Positions 9,282 through 18,678 of a stretch of 51,400 nt of DNA are shown here, in pieces; position 1 is the stretch's first letter, and the number at the start of each line of letters is the position of its first letter. The notes beneath the pieces were generated by a model. The model did no database searches and was not told the DNA's origin. It saw only the letters and a list, made by a program, of their open reading frames with translations. Origin of the DNA: Stenotrophomonas cyclobalanopsidis (lineage in GTDB: Bacteria > Pseudomonadota > Gammaproteobacteria > Xanthomonadales > Xanthomonadaceae); assembly GCF_008710035.1 (NCBI RefSeq), contig NZ_VYKI01000005.1, positions 1 to 51,400 on the forward strand, in the 5' to 3' direction. Both the position numbers and the translations under genes were made by a program.

Positions 9282-10391
9282 ATGCCTGCCACGCCGACCC
9301 TCGATGATCTGCGCCGTTACGCCATAGCGCGCACGCTGTTCAGGCCGACGACCCTGCTGGCGGCCATCCGCCGCCTCGGGTTCGTCCAGGCCGATCCCAT
9401 CCGCGCCCCGGCCCGCGCCCAGGATCTGACCCTGCGCCATCGGGTCAAGGGCTATCGGGCCGGTGATCTGGAAAGACGCTACGCGCGCCTGCCGGTGGAA
9501 GAGGATTGCGTGGTCAACTATGGCTTTCTGCCGCGCGAACTGCTGGCGCTGATGCACCCGCGGGTTTCATCGCGGGTGTGGGATGCGGCGACCCGCCGCA
9601 GGGCGGCCGAGGTGCTTGAATTCGTGCAGGCGCGTGGCAGCGTGCATCCACGCGAGGTGGACCAGGCCTTCGCGCATGGCCGGGTGACCAACTACTGGGG
9701 CGGCACCAGCAACGCCAGCACCCATCTGCTCGATGGCATGCACTACCGCGGCATGCTGCGGGTGCAGCGGCGCGACAGAGGGACACGTATCTACAGCGTG
9801 GCCGACCATCCGCAGGCAGACACCGGCGTGGCCTCGCAGGCGCAGCGTGCCGCCGCCCTGGTCGACCTGGTGGTGCGCAAGTACGCGCCCCTCCCGGCCG
9901 CCAGCTTGACCTACCTGGTGCGCCTGCTCGCCTATGGCGCGCCGCACCTGACGGCACCGCTGCAGCAGGCGCTGCGCGAGGCGCGGCAGACGTTGGCCAG
10001 CGCCGTTGTCGAAGGAACGACCTGGTACTGGCCGGCGGATGAGAATCCGCGCTCGCGGCGCTTCGCCGTGGATGAGCAGGTCCGCCTGCTGGCGCCATTC
10101 GATCCGGTGGCGTGGGATCGTCGGCGCTTCGAGCTGCTCTGGGGCTGGACCTACAAGTTCGAGGCCTACACGCCCGCAGCGAAGCGCCGCTTCGGTTACT
10201 ACGCACTGCCACTGCTATGGCGCGACACGATCATCGGCTGGGCCAACATCACCACGCCCGAAGGCCGCCTGCAACCGGCGTTGGGTTACGTCACTGGCAA
10301 GGCGCCGCGCGAAGCGGCGTTCCTCGCGGCGCTGGACGACGAACTGCAGCGCATGGACGACTTCCTCCACGGGCCGGGCAGCGGCGCCTGA
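9282..10391 (+). CDS. Winged-helix DNA glycosylase of the YcaQ/AlkX type (HTH_42)
   Basis: Protein of 369 residues of the HTH_42 family, to which the crosslink-unhooking glycosylases AlkZ and YcaQ (AlkX) belong. The start is typical (LDDLRRYAIARTLF). The sequence RLGFVQADPIRAPARAQDL carries a Gln-x-Asp triad at the place where YcaQ-type enzymes have their catalytic motif; AlkZ proteins have Gln-x-Gln. Further family segments are EDCVVNYGFLPRELL and, near the end, WDRRRFELLWGWTYKFEAYTP with KRRFGYYALPLLW. Removal of crosslinked or alkylated bases is therefore the likely role. It is somewhat shorter than E. coli YcaQ (about 410). Confidence 0.8.
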   Translation: MPATPTLDDLRRYAIARTLFRPTTLLAAIRRLGFVQADPIRAPARAQDLTLRHRVKGYRAGDLERRYARLPVEEDCVVNYGFLPRELLALMHPRVSSRVWDAATRRRAAEVLEFVQARGSVHPREVDQAFAHGRVTNYWGGTSNASTHLLDGMHYRGMLRVQRRDRGTRIYSVADHPQADTGVASQAQRAAALVDLVVRKYAPLPAASLTYLVRLLAYGAPHLTAPLQQALREARQTLASAVVEGTTWYWPADENPRSRRFAVDEQVRLLAPFDPVAWDRRRFELLWGWTYKFEAYTPAAKRRFGYYALPLLWRDTIIGWANITTPEGRLQPALGYVTGKAPREAAFLAALDDELQRMDDFLHGPGSGA

Positions 10392-10406
10392 GCATTGCCT
10401 CCACGG

Positions 10407-10706
10407 TCATCCACGTCCTCGACCTGGCAGCGGCGCCGCGCCGATGGTCGCGACGGCCGTCGAGGTGACGGCCAATAGGTGACCGCACTCATCCAGCCGC
10501 GCATTGGCCACGGCCTGGGTCGCGCCGCAATGGGTGCAGGCGAGGATGGTGCCGCCGTCCAGTCGCACGATCTGTATACCTTCGGTGCGGGTGACCTCTC
10601 CGCAGGCTTCGCAGCGCAGTGCCATCGAACGGACCTGCACGATTGCGCCTGCCGGGTCCCTGTCTGCATCGAGCGCCAATACGAAAAAGCGACCGGTTTT
10701 GGGCAT
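10407..10706 (-). CDS. Small CxxC-CxxC protein, probable zinc ribbon
   Basis: Protein of 99 residues, family not recognised. Two CxxC knuckles, CEAC and CTHC, are about 25 residues apart and suggest a zinc ribbon. No signal peptide is seen. GGAG lies eight bases before the ATG. It converges with the preceding glycosylase gene, with a gap of 15 bases. The C-terminal part after the second knuckle is low-complexity Ala/Gly/Pro. Confidence 0.6.
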   Translation of the reverse strand: MPKTGRFFVLALDADRDPAGAIVQVRSMALRCEACGEVTRTEGIQIVRLDGGTILACTHCGATQAVANARLDECGHLLAVTSTAVATIGAAPLPGRGRG

Positions 10707-10773
10707 GGCACTGTCTCCGTAGAACCTGCTGACAAGGTGCTCGCAGCGCTGGCTGCAGGGCGTGATGGAGGGC

Positions 10774-12522
10774 TCAATCGGATGTGGACGCGGACGTTCC
10801 CGGCATCACGGCGTCATCCTCTCGCTGGACCCGGCGGTCCCGCTCGCGGGTGCTGTACAGGCCGTTGTCGGCGCGATGGATGGTGTCGGCGACCAGCTCG
10901 CCGCCGGCATGCGTGGCCGCGCCCATGGAGAACGCGATCGGGGCGAGACCCGCGTTCTGCTCGTACCAGTCCAGCAGCGCCTGCAGGCGCTCGCGTGCCG
11001 GCTGGATCAGCACCACCATGAATTCATCGCCGCCCAGCCGGACTTCGCTCTCCCCCGCACCCAGCGGCGAGCGCAGGAAGGCGGCGAACTCGACGAGGAC
11101 GGCATCTCCGCGACGATGGCCCTGGGTATCGTTGACCTGCTTGAAGTGGTCGAGGTCGAACACCACGCAGGCCCAGGATTCGGTCTCCAGCTCTTCGAGC
11201 CGGTGCAGGTAACGGCGGTTGTGGCACAGGGTCAGCGGGTCGCGCTGGGAAAGTTCGCGCAGACGCGCTTCCTGCTGCCGCAGCGCGGTGACGTCCTGGG
11301 CGTGGCCGAGCACGAAGGGCGGGTGTGCCTCGCTGTCGAGGACGTTGTTGTAGGCCCAGTAGCGGAGGCTGCCATCGGCGGCGATCAGCTCGATCACGCC
11401 GGCATCGGTGTGGTTGCTCTCGATCCGCGCCAGGTAGGCCTTGAAGGCATCGCGCTTGTCCGCAGGCATCAGGTCGCACAGGCTGCGGCCGACCATCTGG
11501 CTCTCGGGGAACCCCAGCGACTGCACCGCCGCCGGGTTCACCGAGGTAACGGTCCCGTCGAGGGTGTGCGTGCAGATGAGGCCGAGGCTGTAGTGGAACA
11601 GGCGCCGGTAGCGCACTTCGCTGGCTTCCAGCGCGTCCAGCACGGCGCGTTCCTCGGTGATGTCCTGGATGGCCCCGACCAGGCGTGGCCGCCCCTCGAC
11701 CTGCTGGCGACTGCCGACCACGCGCGTCCAGATCGCGCGGCCGTCGGCGGTGGACATCGGCAGCTGCACTTCCCACGGCGTGCCGGCGTCGATGCAACGC
11801 TGCACCGAGGCCCGGATGATGGCGCGGCTGTCCTCGCGATAGAACGAGAGGGCGCTGTCCAGGGTCGGCTGGTAGCTGGCGCGCACGCCATGGATCTGCT
11901 TGGTTTCGCGAGTCCAGCGTACCTCGTTGCTGGTCAGGTCCAGTTCCCAGCCACCGACCTTGGCGGCGGTGTTGGTGCGTTCGAGGAAATCCTCGCTGCG
12001 CTTGAGATCGCTGTGCAGGTGCTGCGCCTGGTCGACTTTCTGCAGCAGCGTGGCGCGCTGTTCCAGCAACTGGGTGGTGACCCGGCCCAAGTGCACCATC
12101 AGTTCGCGCTGCGAGGGCGAAAGGACGCCGGGCATGGTATCGAACAGACACAGGGTTCCGATGCGTGCGCCTTGCGCGCTACTGAGCGGGATGCCGGCGT
12201 AATGGCGGATGCGCGGCCCGCCGGTGACCAGCGGGTTGCCGGCGAACAGAGGATCCTGGCGTGCATCGGGAACCTCCATCAACGCATCGCGCTCGATGGC
12301 GTGCGTGCAGAAGGAAATGTTGCGCGGCGTTTCGCTGGTACCCGGCAGGCCGATATTGGCCTTGAACCATTGCCGGTGCTCGGCAACGATGGAGATCAGG
12401 CCCATCGGCATGCCGGTGGCGGCTTGGGCGGCGGCAACGATGGCGTCGAAGACGGGTTCGGACGGAGTGTCGAGCACTCCCAGACGCTCGATCTCGCAAA
12501 GTCGGAAAGCTTCATCATCCAT
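10774..12522 (-). CDS. GAF-PAS-PAS diguanylate cyclase
   Basis: Soluble signalling protein of 582 residues predicted to make c-di-GMP. Order: an N-terminal GAF domain (about 10-150, with the typical CEIERLGVLDTPSEPVFD start), PAS (about 170-285), PAS (about 295-405) and GGDEF (about 415-570). The active site reads RLGGDEFMVV and is intact. The inhibitory RxxD site that usually stands just before it is missing: Gly and Glu occupy the Arg and Asp positions. No membrane segment. The start chosen begins the GAF domain; an in-frame GTG at 12567 adds 15 unremarkable residues. No clear ribosome site supports either. Confidence 0.88.
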   Translation of the reverse strand: MDDEAFRLCEIERLGVLDTPSEPVFDAIVAAAQAATGMPMGLISIVAEHRQWFKANIGLPGTSETPRNISFCTHAIERDALMEVPDARQDPLFAGNPLVTGGPRIRHYAGIPLSSAQGARIGTLCLFDTMPGVLSPSQRELMVHLGRVTTQLLEQRATLLQKVDQAQHLHSDLKRSEDFLERTNTAAKVGGWELDLTSNEVRWTRETKQIHGVRASYQPTLDSALSFYREDSRAIIRASVQRCIDAGTPWEVQLPMSTADGRAIWTRVVGSRQQVEGRPRLVGAIQDITEERAVLDALEASEVRYRRLFHYSLGLICTHTLDGTVTSVNPAAVQSLGFPESQMVGRSLCDLMPADKRDAFKAYLARIESNHTDAGVIELIAADGSLRYWAYNNVLDSEAHPPFVLGHAQDVTALRQQEARLRELSQRDPLTLCHNRRYLHRLEELETESWACVVFDLDHFKQVNDTQGHRRGDAVLVEFAAFLRSPLGAGESEVRLGGDEFMVVLIQPARERLQALLDWYEQNAGLAPIAFSMGAATHAGGELVADTIHRADNGLYSTRERDRRVQREDDAVMPGTSASTSD

Positions 12523-12635
12523 AGCTGGCGCGCTGGCTTCTGCGGGGAAGGGCGGGGCAGGCACCACGCTAGTGGGGTAATGGTTAGCATTCCGCGTTCC
12601 GGGGTGATGCCCGCGTGAGGTCGGCCGACGGCGTC

Positions 12636-13586
12636 TCAGCTGTGTCTCTTCAGGGCGGCCCGCCGTGCAGCGAAGACTTCCGGTGTCTGCGGCTTGACGA
12701 ACAATGCCACCAGTTCGGGAAATTCGCCCTTGACCGCCGTCTCGATACGGGTGATGCAGGCTTCGATCTGCGGTGTCCGGCGGTCGTCCTCGAACTCGGC
12801 ACTGAGCATGGCCACTACCTGTTCCGGGCCCATCTGCATGGTGGTCACGCCATTGGCACGCAGCAGGTCGGGATCGGTCACCGCCACCGCCATGATCCGC
12901 TGTGCCACCGCCGGGTGCGCCGGTTCACCCACCAGCAGGCCCTTGGTTTCCCGGGCCAGCAGGAAGGCGGTCACCGCGAGCACGGCGGCGATGCACAGCG
13001 AGGCCACTCCGTCGAGCACGGGCATGTCCAGCAGCTGCGCAGCGAGCAGTCCGGCGAGCGCGAAGCCCAGGCCTAGCAGCGCCGCGCTGTCTTCCAGCAG
13101 CACGGTGAAGGTGGACGGGTCCTTGCTGCGCCGGAAGGCCTCGAAGTAGCCCATCGACCCCTTGCTACGGCGGAATTCGCGCAGGGCGATGTACCACGAG
13201 CTGCCCTCGAACAGCAGCGATATTCCCAGCACCGTGTAACTGAGCGCGTGGTTGGTGGCTGGCTGCGGATGGCGGATGTGCTGGATGCCTTCGTAGGCCG
13301 ATACACCAGCGCCGGCGGCGAACACCAGCAGGGCGACGATGAAACTCCAGAAGTACAGCTCGCGCCCATAGCCGAAGGGATGCAGCGTGTCGGGCGATTT
13401 TTCGGCACGGTGCAGGCCGTACAGCAGCAGGACCTCGTTGAGCGTATCGACCAGCGAATGCACGCCTTCGCTCAGCATGGCCGAACTGCCGGAAATGCCG
13501 GCGGCGACGAACTTGGCGATGGCGATGGCAAGGTTGCCGAACAGCGCGGCGTAGACGACCAGGCGTGATCCTGTGGGAGCGGCCAT
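12636..13586 (-). CDS. Cation diffusion facilitator transporter (ZnT9-like subgroup)
   Basis: Inner-membrane metal/proton antiporter of 316 residues with about six membrane segments. The HxxxD metal motif of the second segment is seen as SEGVHSLVDT. The fifth has LEDSAALLGLG, as in the SLC30A9-like subgroup, in place of the second HxxxD. A soluble C-terminal domain follows (about 215-316). Substrate is probably zinc, cobalt or manganese; the sequence alone does not decide. The start at 13586 is taken because the upstream extension (from 13616) adds only ten residues without a ribosome site. Confidence 0.88.
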   Translation of the reverse strand: MAAPTGSRLVVYAALFGNLAIAIAKFVAAGISGSSAMLSEGVHSLVDTLNEVLLLYGLHRAEKSPDTLHPFGYGRELYFWSFIVALLVFAAGAGVSAYEGIQHIRHPQPATNHALSYTVLGISLLFEGSSWYIALREFRRSKGSMGYFEAFRRSKDPSTFTVLLEDSAALLGLGFALAGLLAAQLLDMPVLDGVASLCIAAVLAVTAFLLARETKGLLVGEPAHPAVAQRIMAVAVTDPDLLRANGVTTMQMGPEQVVAMLSAEFEDDRRTPQIEACITRIETAVKGEFPELVALFVKPQTPEVFAARRAALKRHS

Positions 13587-13655
13587 ATCAGGGGGCAGGT
13601 GGAACGGACACCCCATGGTGCGATGGGGGGTGTCCGTGCCGCGTATACGTCCCGC

Positions 13656-14318
13656 TCAGCGCTGCCGCGGGTTGAGGTAGATGCGGGTGCCGTCCGACTC
13701 GCGGCGGCCGGACCAGCGTCCGCCACCGCTCGGGCGGAAGCGTCCAATGACCTGGTTGTTGGTGTCCGTCAGCAGCAGCTGGTTGCCGGACAACAGCCAG
13801 CGGTTGACCGGGAAGAAGCCATCGGGGCAGCCAGCCGGCACCCACGCGCCATAGCCGCCGAACCACTGGCTTTCCTTCAGGGTGATGGTGCAGCTGCTGC
13901 CGTTCTCCTGGCCCAGCGTCCAGTCGCCGAACAGATCGCTGTCGTTGATCGGGGGGCCACCCCGGTGGCGGTCATGGCCCCAGTCGTCACCGCGGTTGTC
14001 GGGGCGGCCGATATCCACTTCGACGTCGGAACCGTGGCTGCGTGATTCCGAATGTGAACTGCCGGTGGTCGTGGACTCGGTGGTCATCGAGCCCATGTTG
14101 CCGAAGTCGGAATCGCCCTGCGTCTGGTCGCTGCGGTTCTCGCTGGTGCCGCTGGCCGAGTGGGTGGTGACGGTGGTCTGCGCGCTGCTGCTGGATGACT
14201 GCGTGGTGGTGGCGTCCTGGCCGAAGCCGATCGACGCGTCCTGGGCCACGGCAGCGGCAGGGAGGCAAAGGCTGCACAACGCCAGCAGCCCGTAGGGCGG
14301 GAAGAGCTTGGCCATCAT
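13656..14318 (-). CDS. Secreted protein with AprI/Inh-like protease-inhibitor domain
   Basis: Exported protein of 220 residues. A signal peptide ends at AAAVAQ (about residue 26). Residues 27-110 are a Ser/Thr-rich, low-complexity stalk. The C-terminal 90 residues (DLFGDWTLGQ..SSCTITL..VPAGCPDGF..WLLSGNQLLLTD) match the layout of the AprI/Inh lipocalin-like inhibitors of serralysin-type metalloproteases: a Gly-Asp-Trp start, two Cys that would form a disulphide, and a beta-strand LLLTD segment. No serralysin gene is adjacent, so the target is unknown. GAGG lies five bases before the first of two adjacent ATGs. Confidence 0.72.
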   Translation of the reverse strand: MMAKLFPPYGLLALCSLCLPAAAVAQDASIGFGQDATTTQSSSSSAQTTVTTHSASGTSENRSDQTQGDSDFGNMGSMTTESTTTGSSHSESRSHGSDVEVDIGRPDNRGDDWGHDRHRGGPPINDSDLFGDWTLGQENGSSCTITLKESQWFGGYGAWVPAGCPDGFFPVNRWLLSGNQLLLTDTNNQVIGRFRPSGGGRWSGRRESDGTRIYLNPRQR

Positions 14319-14523
14319 GGAATCCTCGTTGGGGAACGCTGAAAGCGCTCATCTGCGTGTGGGGCGGCAGCGTCCCGCGCCGGCGGAGCATAGTGCCGGC
14401 CGCGCGGGGTGGTGTGAGGGTGGCGTGCAGATGGAGGCCGCCCGCGCGTGGCCCGGGTAATGTGAACGGGGCAGCCCTGGGCTGGGGCTACACTGCGCTT
14501 TCACCCACGCGGGGCAGTCCCCG

Positions 14524-15300
14524 ATGTCCGCAGCAGACCCTGGCGAGTCGGTTCGAAAACGGGCGATGCAGGAATGCCGCTCGATCATCGCGGCATTGTC
14601 GGCGTCGGACGATCCGCATGCCGCCATCCATGCCGCGCGCAAGGCGATCCGCCGGCTGCGTGCGGTGCTCGCGCTGTCGCGGGATTCGGCGCTGGAACTG
14701 GATGATGCCGACCGCCGCCTGCAGCGTCTGGGTGACAGCCTGTCCGATCTGCGCGATGCCCACGTGGTGGTGCAGGCCGCGGTCTATCTGCAGGACGCGC
14801 ATGCGGCCGAAGCGTGGCCGGGCATCATCGCCCGCCTGATCCAGCGCCGCGACCGTCTGTTGCAGGAGGCCCTGCAGCGCGACCCCGGATTCGACCGGCG
14901 GGTGCGCGTGGTGCTGGGTGTCCAGGAACAACTGGCTGCACAGTCGTGGTCGAAGCTGCGTCGCTCGACTCTGCGCCGCAACCTGGAGTACAGCCGTACC
15001 CGGGCCGGGAAGGCGGCGCGTCGCGCGAGCGACGATGGCGGCGCCGAGGCCATCCACCGCTGGCGACGCAAGGCTCGCCGCCTGCGCATGCAGATCGACG
15101 TGGCGCAGGCGCTCAAGCTGCACGCCGGGCATGCGGAGTCGAAGAACGGCGATGCACGGGCGCTGCACCGGCTCAGCGATGTGCTGGGCGAGCAGCAGGA
15201 CCTGCAGCTGCTGCGCAACCTGGTGCGGGCGATGCCGGCGGCAGACGGCAAGGCGCGGGTGCTGGAGCAGCTGCGGGATGCCGAACCGGTGGGCGGCTGA
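14524..15300 (+). CDS. CHAD domain protein
   Basis: Cytoplasmic helical protein of 258 residues, rich in Arg, His and Lys. CHAD domains bind polyphosphate on a basic surface. Typical elements are HAAIHAARKAIRRLRAVLAL near residue 35, the Ser-Asp-Leu-Arg-Asp-Ala segment and, in the second half, IHRWRRKARRLRMQID followed by LHRLSDVLGEQQDLQLL. No CYTH or PPK gene is nearby. A long palindrome array starts directly after its stop codon. Confidence 0.88.
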   Translation: MSAADPGESVRKRAMQECRSIIAALSASDDPHAAIHAARKAIRRLRAVLALSRDSALELDDADRRLQRLGDSLSDLRDAHVVVQAAVYLQDAHAAEAWPGIIARLIQRRDRLLQEALQRDPGFDRRVRVVLGVQEQLAAQSWSKLRRSTLRRNLEYSRTRAGKAARRASDDGGAEAIHRWRRKARRLRMQIDVAQALKLHAGHAESKNGDARALHRLSDVLGEQQDLQLLRNLVRAMPAADGKARVLEQLRDAEPVGG

Positions 15301-15302
15301 GG

Positions 15303-15655
15303 TCGCCGGGCACGGCCCGGCGCTACCGCACTGGTAGCGCCAGGCCATGCCTGGCGAAGACCTTCAGGCATCGTGGTCTCGGTCGAGGCCGCTGCGCTCG
15401 CCGGGCACGGCCCGGCGCTACCGCACTGGTAGCGCCAGGCCATGCCTGGCGAAGACCTTCAGACATCGTGGTCTCGGTCGAGGCCGCTGCGCTCGCCGGG
15501 CGTGGCCCGGCGCTACCGCACTGGTAGCGCCAGGCCATGCCTGGCGAAGACCTTCAGGCATCGTGGTCTCGGTCGAGGCCGCTGCGCTCGCCGGGCACGG
15601 CCCGGCGCTACCAAAGCTGGTAGCGCCAGGCCATGCCTTGCGAACAGCCTCAGAC
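15303..15655. repeat. 95-bp tandem array of paired GTAG palindromes
   Basis: The segment CTGGTAGCGCCAGGCC occurs at 15331, 15426, 15521 and 15617, giving periods of 95, 95 and 96 bases. Each unit holds a forward palindrome (GTAGCGCCAGGCcatGCCTGGCG) and an inverted one (CGCCGGGC..GCCCGGCGCTAC), separated by about 45 conserved bases. The fourth unit is diverged. There are no unique spacers, so it is not CRISPR. In 15656-15781 I see no feature. Confidence 0.92.
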
Positions 15656-15781
15656 ATCTTGTCTTCTGCGGTCAGGCGCGGAGGTGCAGATGGAAGGCCA
15701 TCGCTGCCACCAGCAGGCCGGGAGCCACACTGGTGCGGCTGGGCAATTCGGATTTCGCTGCCCGCCGGGAAGCGCTGAAGC

Positions 15782-18577
15782 TCAGCGTTCCGCGGAGAGG
15801 ACGGCGCGTACCCGCGTGGCCAGTTCGCCGATGGTGAAGGGCTTGCCGATCAGCTGCACATGCGCGTCGAGCACGCCGTCATCGACCAGGGCATTGCGGC
15901 TGTTGCCGGTGGCAAACAGGACCTTCAGGTGCGGATGCCGCGCCAGGGCCTCGTCGGCCAGCTGGCGACCGTTGACCCCGGGCATCACCACATCGGTGAA
16001 CAGCAGCGCGATGCCGGGGTGGGCCTGCAGCAAGGGCAGGGCGCTGGCAGCGCCATCGGCCGAGAGCACGCGATAGCCGAGTTCGGACAGAGCATCGACC
16101 GAGAACGCGCGTACCGCCGCGTCATCGTCCACCACCAGGATCTGCTCGGCGCCACCGCCGGACAGCGGCGCCACATCGGCCTTGGCCGGCGGCAGGGTAT
16201 CCACCTCGGCCAGCAGGCGCGGCAGGTAGATGGTGACGCTGGTCCCCACGCCGGGTGCGGACTGCAGGCGGACGTGCCCGTTGGACTGCTGCACGAAGCC
16301 ATAGACCTGCGACAGGCCCAGGCCGGTGCCCTGGCCGACCGGCTTGGTGGTGAAGAACGGATCGAACGCGCGCGCCATCACCTCGGGCGCCATGCCGCCG
16401 CCGGTATCGGTCACCGCGATGCGCACGTAATCGCCGATAGGGATGCCGCCGTGCTTGGCCACGCTGGCCAGGTCGATCTGGCAGTTGCTGGTCTGCAGCG
16501 TCAGGCGGCCGCCGCCCGGCATGGCATCGCGCGCGTTCACCGCCAGATTGAGGATCACGTTCTCCAGCTGGTTGACATCGGCGTGCGTCCACCACTGGCC
16601 GCCACCCAGCACGGTTTCGAGGATGACGCTGCTGCCGAGCGAATGCACCAGCAGATCGGTCATGCCGGCCACCAGATGGTTCACGTCCAGGGCAACCGGC
16701 TGCAGCGGCTGCTGGCGTGAGAAGGCCAGCAGCCGCTGGGTCAGCTGGGCGGCACGCTGGGCGCCGTCCAGGGCCATCTCGATGTAGCGCACCGCGCGCG
16801 CATCGCTGTCGCCGATGCGCAGGGCCAGCAGGTCCAGCGGGCCGATCACCGTGGCCAGCATGTTGTTGAAGTCGTGCGCGATGCCGCCGCTGAGCTGGCC
16901 GACGGCTTCCATCTTGCGGCTCTGCCGCAGCGCGTCTTCCACCCGCATGCGCTCGGCCACCTCGGCACGCACCCGCGCCTCCAGCTGCTCGTTCAACTCG
17001 CGCAGGCGTTCGTCGGCGGCCTTGCGAGCGGTGATGTCGATGGCCACGCCCAGCAGGCGTACGCAGCGCCCGGCCTCGAAGATGCCCCGGCCCTTGGCCG
17101 CGATCCAGCGCACCACGCCATCTTCCTTGCCGACAGTGCGGTATTCCACATCGTAGTTGGCACGCCGCTGCGGATCGGCGGATGCATCGAGTGCTGCCAG
17201 CGTGGCGGCACGATCGTCCGGGTGCAGGCCGTTGCGGAAATCCTCGAAGTCCACCTCCGCGTCGGGGAAGATGCCGAACATCGCCTTCATGCGCACGGGC
17301 CAGAGCAGGACGTTCTGCACAAGGTCCAGGTCCCATAACCCAAGCTCGCCTGCTTCCGTGGCCAGGCGCAGGCGCTCTTCACCCTCGGCCAGCGCTGCTT
17401 CGGCCGCCTTGCGTCCGGAGAGGTCGAGCATGGCGCCGATCATCCGCTGCGGCCGCCCATCAGCGTCGCGCAGCACCGCACCACGATCAAGCACGGCGGC
17501 ATAGCTGCCATCGGCGCGACGGAACCGGTACTCGTCGTGCCACGTGGCGCCGTCGCCGTCGATGACGGCGTGGATGTTGCGGTCGATGCGGTCGCGGTCC
17601 TCGGGATGGATGTGGTCCAGCCACCACTGCGCGCTGGTTTCCATCATCGAGTGTCCGAACAGGCTGCACAACGCCTCGTTCCAGACGATGTGTCCGTCGG
17701 CCATGCGCCAGTCCCATACCGCATCGTTGGTGGCCTGCGCGGCCAGCCGATAGCGTTCCTCGATGTCAAGACGCTCGGCCTCGGCGGACTTGCGGTCGGT
17801 GATGTCCAGCGAGGTGCCGACCAGGCCGGTCACTTCGCCAGCAACGTTGCGCAGCGGCGCCTTGGTCGACAGCCACCAGGCCCTGCGGCCGTCTGGAAAA
17901 CTGACTTCTTCTTCCACCTGCTCGCTGCGGCCGCTGGACATTACCCGCTCGTCGGTGGCCATCACTGCCGCAGCCTGGGTGGGGTTGGCCAACAGCTCGG
18001 CATCGGTGCGCCCGACATACTCCGCCGGGGGGCGCCCGATCAGTTCCGTGGTGCCGCTGTTGCCCATCAGCAGTCGGCCCTGGCGATCCTTGGCATACAT
18101 CACGCCCGGCGCGGCCTCAACGAAGGAGCGCAGCAGGGCTTGGGCCTGGTCACGCTCGGCCTGCACCCGCAGCCGTTCGTCGATGTCGATGAGGACGCCG
18201 GGGAAGCGCAGTGCCCGACCGTTCTCGTCCAGGTCGACGCGGCCGATGCTTTCCAGCCAGTGGTAACCGCCGTCGGTGCCGCGCGTGCGGTACTGATGCG
18301 CGAAGCGGCCGCCGCGCCGCACGGCATGCTCGATGGCCGAGGTCAGCCCTGCCAGGTCATCGGGGTGCACCGTGCCCAGCACCTCGTGCAGCTGCAGCTT
18401 GCGCTGCGCCAGCGTCGGGTCGAGCCCGAACGCGCGGGCGAGCGCTTCATCAACGGTCAGCTGGTCGTTCGGTACATCCCAGAACCAGGTACCGACGATG
18501 GCACCCGCTGCCAGCGCCATGTTCACGCTGTCGGAGGCATGGGCGGCTTGGGGCTGGGGAACGGGAGGCTGGTTCAC
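15782..18577 (-). CDS. Four-PAS hybrid sensor histidine kinase
   Basis: Cytoplasmic hybrid kinase of 931 residues without membrane segments. Four PAS/PAC repeats span roughly 20-140, 148-268, 275-395 and 400-525, each ending in a PAC-like GxxxDI(T/D) strand. The dimerisation domain has the H-box GGIAHDFNN (about 565), then NLAVNARDAM, DTGGGM and GTGLGLS. The C-terminal receiver (about 812-925) has its Asp in LLFTDVVMPG and Lys in GKPF. The set resembles the other two GGIAHDFNN hybrid kinases in this window. It ends in a receiver with no separate output gene adjacent. Confidence 0.9.
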   Translation of the reverse strand: MNQPPVPQPQAAHASDSVNMALAAGAIVGTWFWDVPNDQLTVDEALARAFGLDPTLAQRKLQLHEVLGTVHPDDLAGLTSAIEHAVRRGGRFAHQYRTRGTDGGYHWLESIGRVDLDENGRALRFPGVLIDIDERLRVQAERDQAQALLRSFVEAAPGVMYAKDRQGRLLMGNSGTTELIGRPPAEYVGRTDAELLANPTQAAAVMATDERVMSSGRSEQVEEEVSFPDGRRAWWLSTKAPLRNVAGEVTGLVGTSLDITDRKSAEAERLDIEERYRLAAQATNDAVWDWRMADGHIVWNEALCSLFGHSMMETSAQWWLDHIHPEDRDRIDRNIHAVIDGDGATWHDEYRFRRADGSYAAVLDRGAVLRDADGRPQRMIGAMLDLSGRKAAEAALAEGEERLRLATEAGELGLWDLDLVQNVLLWPVRMKAMFGIFPDAEVDFEDFRNGLHPDDRAATLAALDASADPQRRANYDVEYRTVGKEDGVVRWIAAKGRGIFEAGRCVRLLGVAIDITARKAADERLRELNEQLEARVRAEVAERMRVEDALRQSRKMEAVGQLSGGIAHDFNNMLATVIGPLDLLALRIGDSDARAVRYIEMALDGAQRAAQLTQRLLAFSRQQPLQPVALDVNHLVAGMTDLLVHSLGSSVILETVLGGGQWWTHADVNQLENVILNLAVNARDAMPGGGRLTLQTSNCQIDLASVAKHGGIPIGDYVRIAVTDTGGGMAPEVMARAFDPFFTTKPVGQGTGLGLSQVYGFVQQSNGHVRLQSAPGVGTSVTIYLPRLLAEVDTLPPAKADVAPLSGGGAEQILVVDDDAAVRAFSVDALSELGYRVLSADGAASALPLLQAHPGIALLFTDVVMPGVNGRQLADEALARHPHLKVLFATGNSRNALVDDGVLDAHVQLIGKPFTIGELATRVRAVLSAER

Positions 18578-18678
18578 GGACGATCTCGAACGGCGGGGGT
18601 TGCCCGCCCTGGCAGGGGCAGGCAGAACATGGGCCGCCAGTCTAGATCAAGGCCGCGTCACAGCAGCGTGGTGCCGTG

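Noticed and set aside
15303..15655. Regular repeats that look like a CRISPR array
   Set aside because: The bases between the palindromes are themselves repeated in every unit, so there are no unique spacers, and no cas genes are present.
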